Source: a bacterium
Lineage (GTDB): Bacteria > Krumholzibacteriota > Krumholzibacteriia > LZORAL124-64-63
Direction: 5' to 3'
DNA length: 37,712 bases
Assembly: GCA_016719645.1 (NCBI GenBank)
Contig: JADJYS010000020.1
Span: forward strand, 1-37,712
Shown here: positions 10,603 through 19,672 of the stretch, piece by piece
Layout of the letters: each line of letters opens with the position of its first letter
How positions within the stretch are numbered: position 1 is the stretch's first letter
Position numbers and translations under genes: made by a program
The notes under the pieces: generated by a model
What the model saw: only the letters and a program-made list of their open reading frames with translations
The model's database searches: none
Told to the model about the DNA's origin: nothing

Positions 10603-12852
10603 ATGCGCACGACGCCCCTGCTCGCCGCCCTGCTGCTGTGCACCGCCCAGCTTCCCGCCGCGTTCGCGCAGGAGGCGGTCTTCGTCCCGGTCTACCACCC
10701 CCAGCTGGAAACGCGGCGCGCCGCCGGCCCCATCCAGATCGACGGCGAGCTGGACGATCCCGGCTGGCAGGGCCTGCCCCGCGCCGACAACTTCGCCGAG
10801 CACAACCCCGGCGACCAGGTGCGCCCGCCGGTCGACACCCACGCCATGATCACCTACGACGACGACCACCTCTACATCGCCTACGTCTGCCGCGACGACC
10901 CGGCGCTGGTGCGCGCCAGCCTCAGCGAGCGCGACAACATCTGGAGCGACGACTACGTCATCACGGCCATCGACACCTACGCCGACCAGACCTGGGCCTA
11001 CGAGATCGCCTGCAACCCCCTGGGCGTGCAGGGCGACCTGCTGTGGTCGGCCAACGTCGGCGAGGACATGAGCTACAACATGGTCTTCCACAGCGCGGGC
11101 CGGGTCACCGACGAGGGCTGGCAGGTGGAGCTGGCCATCCCCTGGTCGAGCCTGCGCTTCCCGGTCCGCGAGGAGCAGGTCTGGCGCCTCGACTTCTGGC
11201 GCAACCACCCGCGCGCGGTGCGCGGCCAGTACTCCTGGGCGGCCTACGACCGCGACGAGAGCAGCTGGCCCTCGCAGTGGGGCACGGTGCGCGGCATCCG
11301 CGGCGTCGAGCCCGGCAAGGGCATCGAGCTGCTGCCGTCGCAGGTGTTCACGCAGGCCGGCTCGCGCCGCGGCGACGGCTTCGACAACGGCCCGGTCCTG
11401 GGCCAGGCCTCGCTCGGCGCACGGGCCAACCTCTCGTCCAGCTTCACGGTCGAGGGCACGGTCAACCCCGACTTCAGCCAGGTCGAGTCCGACGCCGCCC
11501 AGATCGACGTCAACACCACCCTGGCTCTGTTTTTTCCCGAGCAGCGGCCCTTCTTCCAGGAGGGCAGCGACCTGTTCAGCACCTTCTTCAACGCCGTCTA
11601 CACCCGCACCATCAACGATCCGCTGTTCGCGGCCAAGGTCACCGGCCGGCCCGGCAGCACGAGCGTCGCCTACCTGGTCGCGCGCGACGAGGTCTCGCCG
11701 TTCACCCTGCCCTTCGAGGACGTGAGCGCGTTCGCCGTCGGCGGCCGCAGCACCACGAACATCCTGCGCGTCCAGCAGGCCCTGGGCGACGGCGCCAGCA
11801 TCGGCCTGCTGGCCACCGACCGCCGCATCGACGGCGGCGGCGCCGGCACCCTGGGCGGGATGGACGGCCGCGTGCGCTTCACGCCCTCGCTGCAGTTCGA
11901 GTGGCAGGCGCTGGCCTCGCGCACCGAGGAGCCCGACGACCCGGCCCTGACCGCCGGCCTCGAGGGCCTGACCTTCGACCGCGGGAAGCGCACGGCGGTC
12001 TTCGACGGCGAGACCTTCGACGGGCTCGGCGTCTACACCAGCCTCGAGTACAACGACCGCCTCTGGGACTTCGACGTCGACTACTGGTCCTACAGCCCCA
12101 CCTTCCGCGCCGACAACGGCTTCATCCCCCGCAACGACCGGCGCGAGGCGACCGCGTCGGCCTCGCGCGTCTTCCGCTACGAGGACTCGCGGCTGCTGGA
12201 GTGGATCCAGCCCCACGTCAACGCGGGCCGCGTCTGGAACCTGGCCGACGCCCGCAAGGACGAGTGGATCTGGGCGGGGGTCGGCGCGCGCCTGCGGCAG
12301 TCGCAGCTCTACTGCCAGCTCTCGCACATGAAGAGCAACGAGCTGTTCGGCGGGATCTGGTTCGACGGCATCGACGCCACGGAGTTCCAGCTGCAGGCCG
12401 TGCCCTCCAGCGCGCTGCAGGGCGGCCTGAGCCTGAGCCACGGGCACCGCATCGCGCGGCGCGAGCGGGTCATGGGCCGCGAGTCCAACGCCACGCTGTG
12501 GTTCGACCTGCGCCCCGCGGACCGCCTGCTGGCCGAGGTGGTCTGGAACTGGATCCAGAGCGTCGACGACCAGACCGAGGCGATGCTGTTCAAGGGCTAC
12601 ATCCTGCGCACCCGCCTCGGCGTGCAGGTCTCGCGCGAGCTGTCCCTGCGCCTGGTGCTCCAGTACGACGACTTCGACCAGAAGTGGGAGGCCGACCCGC
12701 TGGTCACCTACCGGCTCAACCCCTTCAGCATCTTCTACGTCGGTTCGACCCGCGACTACGCGCCGCTCGACCCGGAGCACGACGGCGTGCGCGACTGGCG
12801 GCTGACCGACCGCCAGTACTTCATGAAGCTGCAGTACCTCTTCCAGATCTGA
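10603..12852 (+). CDS. DUF5916 outer-membrane protein with N-terminal CBM9-like domain
   Basis: A 749-residue exported protein. After the signal peptide (about 1-22, ending AFA) comes a family 9 carbohydrate-binding-like domain (about 38-215, IDGELDDPGWQ...YDDDHLYIAYVCRD). The DUF5916 beta-barrel region follows (about 240-749), with FFPEQRPFFQEGSDLF near 308 and the usual alternating aromatic strands ending in YLFQI, an outer-membrane barrel C-terminus. The role of the family is not established; uptake or surface binding of carbohydrates is often assumed. The ATG has GAAGG seven bases upstream. It is transcribed divergently from the cyclase operon and ends at a two-way hairpin. Confidence 0.92.
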   Translation: MRTTPLLAALLLCTAQLPAAFAQEAVFVPVYHPQLETRRAAGPIQIDGELDDPGWQGLPRADNFAEHNPGDQVRPPVDTHAMITYDDDHLYIAYVCRDDPALVRASLSERDNIWSDDYVITAIDTYADQTWAYEIACNPLGVQGDLLWSANVGEDMSYNMVFHSAGRVTDEGWQVELAIPWSSLRFPVREEQVWRLDFWRNHPRAVRGQYSWAAYDRDESSWPSQWGTVRGIRGVEPGKGIELLPSQVFTQAGSRRGDGFDNGPVLGQASLGARANLSSSFTVEGTVNPDFSQVESDAAQIDVNTTLALFFPEQRPFFQEGSDLFSTFFNAVYTRTINDPLFAAKVTGRPGSTSVAYLVARDEVSPFTLPFEDVSAFAVGGRSTTNILRVQQALGDGASIGLLATDRRIDGGGAGTLGGMDGRVRFTPSLQFEWQALASRTEEPDDPALTAGLEGLTFDRGKRTAVFDGETFDGLGVYTSLEYNDRLWDFDVDYWSYSPTFRADNGFIPRNDRREATASASRVFRYEDSRLLEWIQPHVNAGRVWNLADARKDEWIWAGVGARLRQSQLYCQLSHMKSNELFGGIWFDGIDATEFQLQAVPSSALQGGLSLSHGHRIARRERVMGRESNATLWFDLRPADRLLAEVVWNWIQSVDDQTEAMLFKGYILRTRLGVQVSRELSLRLVLQYDDFDQKWEADPLVTYRLNPFSIFYVGSTRDYAPLDPEHDGVRDWRLTDRQYFMKLQYLFQI

Positions 12853-12876
12853 GGCAGCGCGGCGCCGGCTACGGGA

Positions 12877-12900
12877 AGGGAGCCCCCCGCGGGGCTCCCT
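12877..12900. terminator. Shared hairpin between convergent genes
   Basis: A perfect 10-bp stem AGGGAGCCCC/GGGGCTCCCT with loop CCGC, 24 bases after the DUF5916 stop and 24 before the stop of the convergent gene. No T-run, so it may work by either strand or be only a transcript end stabiliser. Confidence 0.65.
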
Positions 12901-12924
12901 CCTTCGTTCCGACTGCAGGCGGCG

Positions 12925-13578
12925 TCACCTGTACAGCGACTTGATCCCGCCCCAGCTCATGTCCTCGTTGGCGATGATCAGCGTCGAGATCGTGTCGATC
13001 CACACCTGGTCGATCCAGGTGTTCGGCGGCAGGATCACGTTGACGAACTCCCGGTCGGGGTTGAACGGCAGGTACCAGTGCTCGGTCATGAACCCCGGCG
13101 CGCCCCACCTTTCGACGAGCTGCCCGTAGAGCGGGTCGGGCCACTCGTTGGTGGCGGGGTTGGGCGCGATGACCTCCTGGACGAAGGGCGCCCCCATCCC
13201 GCCGTAGGTCAGCTGCACCCAGATGTACTTGTAGGGGTAGTAGTCGATCCAGTTGCACAGGAAGAACAGGATGCGGCCGGGCTCCGGGCCCGTGACGATG
13301 CGGCCGTCGTTGGGATTCAGCGGGTCCGGCTGCCAGGTGCAGTTCTCGAAATGGGCGTGGGTGAAGCAGCTCGCGTTGAAGTCGTGGATGCCGTCGCCGA
13401 CCGTGTTGAAGTAGTCGGGCGGCATGTCCAGCAGGTTCGAGGTGAGGAACTCCCACTCGGCGGCGACGGTCAGCGGGCCGTCGCGCCAGGGCGGCGGATT
13501 GAAGTCGTCCGCCAGGGCGGCGGTGGCGGCGACCGCGGCGAAGCCGGCGATCACCAGCAGCGAGGTGCGAAGACGCAT
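12925..13578 (-). CDS. Secreted protein with C-terminal SWxxIKxLYR tail
   Basis: A 217-residue exported protein of unknown function. A signal peptide (about 1-23, ending ALA) precedes a single domain rich in aromatic residues and Pro, with three Cys (in NASCFTH, ENCTW and FLCNW). It ends in NEDMSWGGIKSLYR. The last 14 residues align with the end of the otherwise unrelated secreted protein at 16398-17480, which suggests a shared sorting or processing tag. The ATG has GAAGGGGG about 8 bases upstream, and a promoter lies at 13737-13766. Confidence 0.85.
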   Translation of the reverse strand: MRLRTSLLVIAGFAAVAATAALADDFNPPPWRDGPLTVAAEWEFLTSNLLDMPPDYFNTVGDGIHDFNASCFTHAHFENCTWQPDPLNPNDGRIVTGPEPGRILFFLCNWIDYYPYKYIWVQLTYGGMGAPFVQEVIAPNPATNEWPDPLYGQLVERWGAPGFMTEHWYLPFNPDREFVNVILPPNTWIDQVWIDTISTLIIANEDMSWGGIKSLYR

Positions 13579-13736
13579 CGGAATACCCCCTTCTCCGGTT
13601 GCGCCCCGTCCTTGGGGACGGGTCGGGCGAAGCGGGTCGTCGGCGACAGGGCGCCCTCCAGCGTCCCGCCGCGGACCCGCGACGGGAACATGTTGCCGAT
13701 CGGACCTCCCTCCGTTGAGATCGACTGTTCAACTGG

Positions 13737-13766
13737 AGCCTAGCACCGGATCCCGATCGCCGTCAA
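13737..13766 (-). promoter_or_regulatory. Promoter for the secreted SWxxIKxLYR protein
   Basis: Minus strand TTGACG (13761-13766), an 18-base spacer and TAGGCT (13737-13742), preceded by TGC. It leaves a leader of about 150 bases before the ATG at 13578. The rest of the 13579-13810 gap shows nothing else I can name. Confidence 0.55.
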
Positions 13767-13810
13767 TCCGGCCCAGGCTCTTTGTTTTCAACGGATTGGA
13801 CCGCAGTGAG

Positions 13811-16291
13811 TTACTTGCCGCCCCCCAGCAGGCCCCGCAGCCGCGCGCGGGCTCCCTGGGCGGCCTGCGCCGCCGCGCCGCCGGCGACTTCCTTCAGAGC
13901 CCCGGCGACGTCCAGCTCGACCGAGGGCTTCGTCAGGGTGCCTCCCGCCCGCAGGGGCACGACCACGCGCTCGACCGGCGCGGCGGCGCCGCCGCCGCCG
14001 CCGAGCAGCCCGGTGACCCGGCCGACCACGCCGCCGGGGTTGCGCAGCTTGCGCGACAGGTCCTCGCTCAGCAGCAGGCCGCCGGCGGCGTCGAGCTCGC
14101 CGGTGAAGGCGTAGCCGCCGCCGAACACCAGCTCGCCGAGGTCGCCCAGCCGCGTGGCGAGCGTGTCGAGGCCGACGCGCCCGTCGCGCACCACGACGTG
14201 GGCGGCGAGCGCGCGCAGGGTCTGGTTCTCGGCGAACGAGCTGCCCGCCTTCGTCGCCACCGCCGAGAGCGCCGCGTGCACCGGCCCGCGGGTCACGACG
14301 CGCCCCTCGTCCATCTTCGCGCCCGCGTCCAGGGTCAGCGAGCTGCGCACCGCCGCGCCGTCGCGGCCGGCGGCGCCGTAGGTCCCCGACAGGTCGAACT
14401 TGCCGAACAGCAGCCCCTTCAGCGGCGTGAAGCGCGACAGGAAGTCGTCGGCCTCGATGCGGGTCGCCGCGAAGCGGCCGCCGAAGGCCGGGCGGTTCAG
14501 GTCGTTCAGGTCGACGGTCGTGCTGCCGGTCACCTTGCCGGTGTAGACGTCGGCCTTCACGCCGGCGACCTCGATCCGGCGGTCGACGATCTTCACGTCG
14601 CCGGTCACCGAGGTGAAGGCGACCCCGCCGTACAGCAGCGAGTCCGCCCGCAGGGTGCCCGCGCCCCGCAGGTCCGGCAGGCGGCCGGTCAGCGAGTCGC
14701 GCGCGGCGGGGGCGGCCGCGGCCGTCCCGCGCTTGACCCAGGCCGGGCTGGCCGCGGGGAAGATCCGGTCGACGTCGAAGCGCCGCGCGTGCGCGGCGAA
14801 GCTCAGCGCGGGCCGGCGGGCCGCGTCGCCGGCGAGGGCCGCGAAGGGGTCGGCGAGGCGGCCGGTCAGGGACACGTCGCTGCGGCCGAAGCGGGCGGCG
14901 CAGCTCGCGATCGTCACCGCCTCGGGGCTCAGCGCCAGCTTCGCATCCAGCGAGGTCAGCGGCTCGCCCAGCATCGCGTCGCGGTAGGTCATCCGCGAGA
15001 CGACGACCTCGCCGCCGCGCAGCAGCTGCTGCGGCCGCTTCACGTCGCCGTCCACCTCGACGCGCACCGTCAGCGCGCCCGCGATCGCGGCCCCGCGCCC
15101 CGGCGGCAGGAAGGGCTGCAGGTAGGCCAGGTCCACTTCCCCGCTCAGGCTGCCGCGCAGGCGCGGGTCCGCGAAGCGCGTCACCGCGAAGTCGCCCTGC
15201 AGCGGGCGGCCGCCGAACGAGGCCTTCGTCAGGGCGACGTGCAGGCTGTCGGGCTGCAGGTCGGCCCGGGCCGAGGCCACCCGCAGCTCGCCGGGCAGCT
15301 CGCCGCCGCTCATCGTCAGGTCGGTCAGCGAGGCGGTCGCGGCGTAGGCGGGCGCGCGGCCGGGCTCCAGGCTCGCGTCGGCCTCCACCACGACGTCGCC
15401 CGCGAGCCGGTACGCGGCCAGGACCTCGCGCCGGTCGGCGGGCAGCAGGCCGAGCAGGTCGGCGGCGGTGATGCGGTCCGAGACGAGGCGACCGCGCGCG
15501 GCCAGCCCGCCGTCGCGGCGCGCGGCGTCGCCCGACAGCTTGAAGCGCAGCGGCCCCGCCGCCAGGGCGGATTCCGCGAGCGTGAACGAGCCGGCGGCCG
15601 GGTCGTGCGCGAGGTCGAACGTCAGCGTGACCGGCAGGGCCGGCACGGGCGCGGGCCCGTCCACCAGCAGGCTGTCGACGCCCAGCTCGCCCCGCGCCGC
15701 GATGCGGCCCGCCGTGTCCGTCGCCAGGGTCGCCTCGAGCTTCACGCCGACCAGCCGCACGCCGGTCCCGGCGGCCGCGTCGGCGAAGTCGAGCCGGCCG
15801 CCGACGATCGCGATGCGGTCCAGCGCGACCGACGGCGCCGCGACCGAGGGTGTCTTGCCGCCGGCTTTGCCCCCGCCGGCGCCGCCGCCCGCGGGCGGCG
15901 CGAAGGTGAAGTTGTCCCGCCCGTCGGCCAGTCGCCGCAGCTTCAGCGCGGGCCCGGTGACCACGAGCCGGTCCGCCTCCACGCGGCCGCGCAGCAGCGG
16001 CGCCAGCCGCAGCCGCAGGTCCACGGCGTCGACCGCGGCCAGCGGCTCGCCGCCGAACCCGGCCGGGTTGCCCACGCGCAGCCCCTGCAGGCGCACGCCC
16101 AGCCCGCCGCGCAGCGACAGCTTCGCCTCGTCGATGGCGACCTCGCGGCCCAGGGCCGCCGAGGCGCGGCTCGCGGCCAGGGCCTTGACCCGGCCGACGG
16201 GGAAGAAGATCAGCAGGCCGGCGACCAGCAGGACCAGCGCGCCGGCGATCACGGGCAGGAGACGTCGGGGGGATTTCCAGTTGGTATTCAT
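13811..16291 (-). CDS. AsmA-like envelope protein
   Basis: An 826-residue inner-membrane-anchored protein of the AsmA/TamB-like group, which bridge the periplasm and are linked to lipid transport and outer-membrane assembly. One N-terminal helix (about 12-32) is followed by the AsmA start pattern (SRASAALGREVAIDEAKLSL) and long repeated beta strands. The C-terminal GGTLTKPSVELDV is typical of the family. It is Gly/Ala-rich, including a low-complexity insert near 130-150. No good ribosome site is visible ahead of the ATG at 16291. It lies between two secreted-protein genes with the same C-terminal tail, but hairpins and promoters separate it from the upstream one. Confidence 0.88.
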   Translation of the reverse strand: MNTNWKSPRRLLPVIAGALVLLVAGLLIFFPVGRVKALAASRASAALGREVAIDEAKLSLRGGLGVRLQGLRVGNPAGFGGEPLAAVDAVDLRLRLAPLLRGRVEADRLVVTGPALKLRRLADGRDNFTFAPPAGGGAGGGKAGGKTPSVAAPSVALDRIAIVGGRLDFADAAAGTGVRLVGVKLEATLATDTAGRIAARGELGVDSLLVDGPAPVPALPVTLTFDLAHDPAAGSFTLAESALAAGPLRFKLSGDAARRDGGLAARGRLVSDRITAADLLGLLPADRREVLAAYRLAGDVVVEADASLEPGRAPAYAATASLTDLTMSGGELPGELRVASARADLQPDSLHVALTKASFGGRPLQGDFAVTRFADPRLRGSLSGEVDLAYLQPFLPPGRGAAIAGALTVRVEVDGDVKRPQQLLRGGEVVVSRMTYRDAMLGEPLTSLDAKLALSPEAVTIASCAARFGRSDVSLTGRLADPFAALAGDAARRPALSFAAHARRFDVDRIFPAASPAWVKRGTAAAAPAARDSLTGRLPDLRGAGTLRADSLLYGGVAFTSVTGDVKIVDRRIEVAGVKADVYTGKVTGSTTVDLNDLNRPAFGGRFAATRIEADDFLSRFTPLKGLLFGKFDLSGTYGAAGRDGAAVRSSLTLDAGAKMDEGRVVTRGPVHAALSAVATKAGSSFAENQTLRALAAHVVVRDGRVGLDTLATRLGDLGELVFGGGYAFTGELDAAGGLLLSEDLSRKLRNPGGVVGRVTGLLGGGGGAAAPVERVVVPLRAGGTLTKPSVELDVAGALKEVAGGAAAQAAQGARARLRGLLGGGK

Positions 16292-16332
16292 GCGGACAGG
16301 ATGCCCACGAACGCCGCCCGTGGCAAGAACGA

Positions 16333-16366
16333 CGAAGCCCCCCTCCCGCAGGGGAGGGGGGCTTCG
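16333..16366 (-). terminator. Strong hairpin after the choice-of-anchor J protein gene
   Basis: A perfect 15-bp stem (16333-16347 with 16352-16366; core GAAGCCCCCCTCCC) and a four-base loop, about 30 bases beyond the stop at 16398. No long T-run follows on the minus strand. It separates this gene from the AsmA-like gene. Confidence 0.75.
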
Positions 16367-16397
16367 CGACGGAAGGTCGAAAAGACGCGGACCGGAA

Positions 16398-17480
16398 TTA
16401 CCGGTACATCGTCTTGACGTTGCTCCAGCTGGTGTTCTCGTTGCTCACCGGAGCGTCGACGGTGACCGTGGTGAGGCTGCAGGCGCCGGTGCCGTAGGCG
16501 TCCACGATCAGGTAGTACCAGCCGGCGGCCGGGGCGTTGAAGGACACGATCTCGGTGTCGCCGCTGAAGGTGTCGTCGGCGCCGGCGACGCAGGTCCCGG
16601 CCGTGTTCGCACAGTCGGTCACGACCCACAGGGCGGAGTCGTGGGTGCCGGTCTCGGTCGCGGTGAAGGCCTCACCGGCGGCCAGGTAGATCTTGTACAC
16701 GACGTCGTTGCCGGCCGAGGTGTAGCCGGTGCAGCCGCCGCTCGGGGCGCTGTAGTCGCCGGCCGCCAGGCACAGGTCGACCTGGAACGAAGCCAGGCCC
16801 TGCTCCTGCAGGTCGATGGCGGTCGCGCAGGTGTCGTTCGCCGGCGGCGGCGGCGGCGGCGGCGGCGAGTAGCCGGTGCCGTCGTCGACCATGACGGCGT
16901 CCAGGACGTGCAGGTCGCCGTCCACACCCTCGTAACGGAAGGTGATGGTCACGGTCTGGCCGTCGTAGGCGCCGAGGTCGATGAAGTACTGCTCGTAGGT
17001 CATGTGGGCGGTCACGTTGCTGTCGAAGTCGAAGACGGGGATGCCGTTGACTTCGACCGTCTCGGCGACGTTCAGGTCCCAGGTGGTGCCCAGGGCGCCG
17101 GCCATCCAGAAGCTCAGCACGGACTCGCCGCCGGCGACGTCGATGGCCTGGGTGAACGAGAGGGTCTCGTTCTGCAGGACCGTGAGATCGTAGCCGACGA
17201 AGGCGCAGTAGGTGCCCTCGAGAGCGCCCACGGAGGTGGCGCCGCTGACGCCCCAGGTGCGGGCCGGGTTGACGATGGTCTGGGTCCAGCCGGCCGGGAT
17301 GACGCCACCCTCGAAGCCCTGGAAGTCGGCGCGCGCGGAGAAGGCGTCGCCGTGGATGCGGTTCATCCGCTGGAAGGTCTCGATGTCCGTGCGGCCGTCG
17401 GACTTGGGCGTCCCGGCCACGGCGGCGGTCGCGGCCAGAGCCACGATCAGCGCCAGGGTCAGCATTGTCTTGAAGCGCAT
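16398..17480 (-). CDS. Secreted choice-of-anchor J / PPC-like protein with SWxxVKxMYR tail
   Basis: A 360-residue exported protein. A signal peptide (about 1-23, ending AVA) is followed by a choice-of-anchor J (cleaved-adhesin-like) beta domain (about 48-215, FEGGVIPAGW...TWGV). Then come a run of eight prolines and a PPC-like beta domain (about 228-345, NDTCATAIDL...GWYYLIVDAYG). The last residues are NENTSWSNVKTMYR, matching the tail of the protein at 12925-13578. Binding to surfaces or polymers is the usual guess for such domain sets; nothing shows an enzyme. The ATG at 17480 has GAGGGG seven bases upstream. The GCC/GCG runs behind the proline stretch are normal codons, not an artefact. 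Confidence 0.9.
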   Translation of the reverse strand: MRFKTMLTLALIVALAATAAVAGTPKSDGRTDIETFQRMNRIHGDAFSARADFQGFEGGVIPAGWTQTIVNPARTWGVSGATSVGALEGTYCAFVGYDLTVLQNETLSFTQAIDVAGGESVLSFWMAGALGTTWDLNVAETVEVNGIPVFDFDSNVTAHMTYEQYFIDLGAYDGQTVTITFRYEGVDGDLHVLDAVMVDDGTGYSPPPPPPPPANDTCATAIDLQEQGLASFQVDLCLAAGDYSAPSGGCTGYTSAGNDVVYKIYLAAGEAFTATETGTHDSALWVVTDCANTAGTCVAGADDTFSGDTEIVSFNAPAAGWYYLIVDAYGTGACSLTTVTVDAPVSNENTSWSNVKTMYR

Positions 17481-17571
17481 GTAGAACCCCTCGTGAAAGT
17501 GTGTGGAGAAATCACTGACGCGGGCCAGGACCGGGGGATCCGGAGACTGATGTCGACGCCAGCATCTTCTT

Positions 17572-17601
17572 ACCTTATCACCACATCTCACCATCCGTCA
17601 A
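17572..17601 (-). promoter_or_regulatory. Promoter for the choice-of-anchor J protein
   Basis: Minus strand TTGACG (17596-17601), an 18-base spacer and TAAGGT (17572-17577) preceded by TGA. Layout is the same as at 13737-13766. The leader to the ATG is about 85 bases. Confidence 0.6.
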
Positions 17602-17604
17602 TCA

Positions 17605-17740
17605 CGTAAGTTCTGGCCACGAAATTGGGTCTGGAGGTATGGCGGGGAATTTTATCCATATATTTATTTATATATATACATATATAGGGGTTGTCTGGGG
17701 TCTCTCGACCCCAGACCCAATTTCGTGGCCAGAACTAACG
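17605..17740. repeat. Long palindrome with AT-rich core (MITE-like or large terminator)
   Basis: Two perfect 26-base arms (17609-17634 and 17711-17736; AGTTCTGGCCACG... and its complement) extend by three more pairs (17605-17607, 17738-17740) after one mismatch. Between them are about 76 bases, of which 17647-17686 are almost only A and T with repeated TATATA. An inner 8-bp hairpin CTGGGGTC/GACCCCAG (17695-17714) overlaps the right arm, so two folds compete. The right arm covers the stop codon of the minus-strand gene at 17735. It could be a miniature inverted-repeat element that supplied a stop codon, or an unusually long transcript end. Confidence 0.8.
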
Positions 17741-19672
17741 GACCAAAATAACGGTGTTGGCGGGGTCGCGGTCCTCGAGCAGGAGCCCCCGCAACGCCCC
17801 CCACCCCCCCGCCTCCACCCGTCCCCCCACGATCTCCAGCGTGCGCTCCAGCCGCACCCGGCTGCCGTCGCGCTCGACGGTCAAGCTGAAGCGGCCGGCG
17901 TCGTTGACGAGTTCGCGGGGTTCGGGCAGGCGCACGAGTTCGCGGTCGCCGATGTCGAGGGACAGCCGCACGCACTGCGACAAGGCGCCGGGGGAGAGCA
18001 CCGGCGTGGCGCGCGCCTCGTCGTGGAGGTGGACGTCGGCCGGCAGCAGGGAGGCGAGGCCGTCGCGCGGCGCGCCGAGCGTCAACGGCAGGCGGCCGAC
18101 GTCGTCGGGCTCGCCCGCGGGCACGGTGAGGTCGAACCCGTAGACCACGACGTCGGGCCGGAGGGTGGCGGGGTTGGCGTTGACGATTTCGGCGCCCGCG
18201 AGCACCGAGGCGACCACGGCGGCGAGGTGGCCGCGCGCGTCGGCGTCGAGGCCGGCCATGCGGTCGTGGGACGAGAGCAGACCCTCGGTCAGCAGGCGTC
18301 CGGTGCCGCGCCAGCCGCCGTCGTCGGCGGGGGACAGCGCGAGGTCCAGCATGAAGCGGCCCGCGGTGTCGGCGGCCGGGCCGGCGGCCGGTTGCGTCGA
18401 GCCGTCGAGCCAGCGCCACAGCGGGCCGGCGAAGGCGGCCGGGGCTTCGGCGAGGCGGCCCGTGGCGGGATCGTAGACGGCCTTCAGGCCGGAGCCGGCG
18501 ACCTCGACGAAGGGGCCGTCGAGCTCGGCTGCCGACGGGACGTCGGGGTCGACGGGCAGGCCGCCGCGGGAGCGGTAGAGGCGGTCGGCGGCCAGGCCGG
18601 CCGCCCGGAACAGGGCGGTGGCCAGCGCGGCGCGGTCGCGGCCGTGGCCGTAGGCCGTCTCCCAGGTGCGCGCCGGGGAGCGGGTCGCGGCGCGCCAGAA
18701 GCGGTCGTCGACGCGGACGTGGCGCACGCCCTCGTCCAGCAGGTGCGCGATCGCCTGCGCGCGGGCGCGGTCGTCGGGCGCGCGGTCGAGGCGCGCGGCG
18801 AGCGTGTCGCGCAGTGCGGCGCCGAGCAAGATGTCGCCGGGCAGCGCGTCGGCGGGCAGGGCGTCGTCCTCGAAGCCGTGCGACAGCGCGTCGCCGAGGT
18901 CCCGCCAGCTGGGCCAGGTCGACCACAGCACGCTCGGGGCGTCGGCCTGCGGGGCGGGCAGCAGCGGCAGGCCGAGCGCCGGCACGTCTTCGAGGCGCCA
19001 GGTGTAGGTCGTCGCGGCGCCGGATTCCGCGACGGTCGGCGCGGGGGCGCCGCGCCGCTCGGCGTGGCGCACCGCGACGCCGGACGGCACGCTCAGCGAG
19101 AGTTCGCTGACCAGCGCCGGGTCGCGGCGGGCGAAGACCCAGGCGCCGTCGGCGCCGGCCTGCGCGCCGCCGCGCTCGACGATCTCGTACTCGGTCTCCA
19201 GCAGGCAGGGCAGCTCGACGCCGTCGTGCAGGAGCATGGTCTCGCGCAGGTCGGCGTAGTCCGCGGCGTGCTCCAGCGCGAAGGGCAGGGTCTCGACCAC
19301 GGCGATGGGGGAGACCTGTTGGGCGTCGGGCCACCAGCGGCCGTCCCGCCAGGTGCGCAGCTTCAGCACGGCGAGCGACGAGGCGCCGGCGCGCCAGGGC
19401 ACGCGCTGGTCGGCGTAGGCCTGCAGGCCGCTGCGCGTGGCGATCCAGACCACCTGGTGGGTGCGGGTGGCGAGGTCGCCGTCGGCGGTGAGGGTCGTCG
19501 CGCGCGCTTCGCACAGCAGGACGGCGTCGCGCTGCGCGAAGTCGGGACGGGCGCGGGCGCGGGCCAGCAGGGCGTCGAGGTCGCGGCCCGACGAGGTCCC
19601 GAGGGGGGCGGCCTGCGCCGCGGCGCAGAGCAGCAGCACGGCCAGCAGGCAGGGGGCGTGGGCGCGCTTCAT
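17735..19672 (-). CDS. DUF3857/transglutaminase-like protein lacking catalytic residues
   Basis: A 645-residue exported protein. A signal peptide (about 1-22) is followed by a DUF3857-like region (about 45-235) and a transglutaminase-like core (about 285-405). Aligned by eye with the neighbouring paralogue, the catalytic Cys is Gly344 (YGHGRDRA against SGVCKDIA) and the His is Glu390 (PFVEV against FNHCV). The Asp stays (Asp401, YDPATG). It should therefore be a pseudoenzyme, perhaps binding the same target as its partner. The ATG overlaps the stop of the upstream paralogue by four bases, so the two are translated together. The stop codon lies in the right arm of the palindrome at 17605-17740. 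Confidence 0.88.
   Translation of the reverse strand: MKRAHAPCLLAVLLLCAAAQAAPLGTSSGRDLDALLARARARPDFAQRDAVLLCEARATTLTADGDLATRTHQVVWIATRSGLQAYADQRVPWRAGASSLAVLKLRTWRDGRWWPDAQQVSPIAVVETLPFALEHAADYADLRETMLLHDGVELPCLLETEYEIVERGGAQAGADGAWVFARRDPALVSELSLSVPSGVAVRHAERRGAPAPTVAESGAATTYTWRLEDVPALGLPLLPAPQADAPSVLWSTWPSWRDLGDALSHGFEDDALPADALPGDILLGAALRDTLAARLDRAPDDRARAQAIAHLLDEGVRHVRVDDRFWRAATRSPARTWETAYGHGRDRAALATALFRAAGLAADRLYRSRGGLPVDPDVPSAAELDGPFVEVAGSGLKAVYDPATGRLAEAPAAFAGPLWRWLDGSTQPAAGPAADTAGRFMLDLALSPADDGGWRGTGRLLTEGLLSSHDRMAGLDADARGHLAAVVASVLAGAEIVNANPATLRPDVVVYGFDLTVPAGEPDDVGRLPLTLGAPRDGLASLLPADVHLHDEARATPVLSPGALSQCVRLSLDIGDRELVRLPEPRELVNDAGRFSLTVERDGSRVRLERTLEIVGGRVEAGGWGALRGLLLEDRDPANTVILVR

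Noticed and set aside
17639..17760. Peptide with FIHIFIYIYTYIG from the AT-rich palindrome core
   Set aside because: It only translates TA repeats; the frame then runs antisense to the transglutaminase gene.
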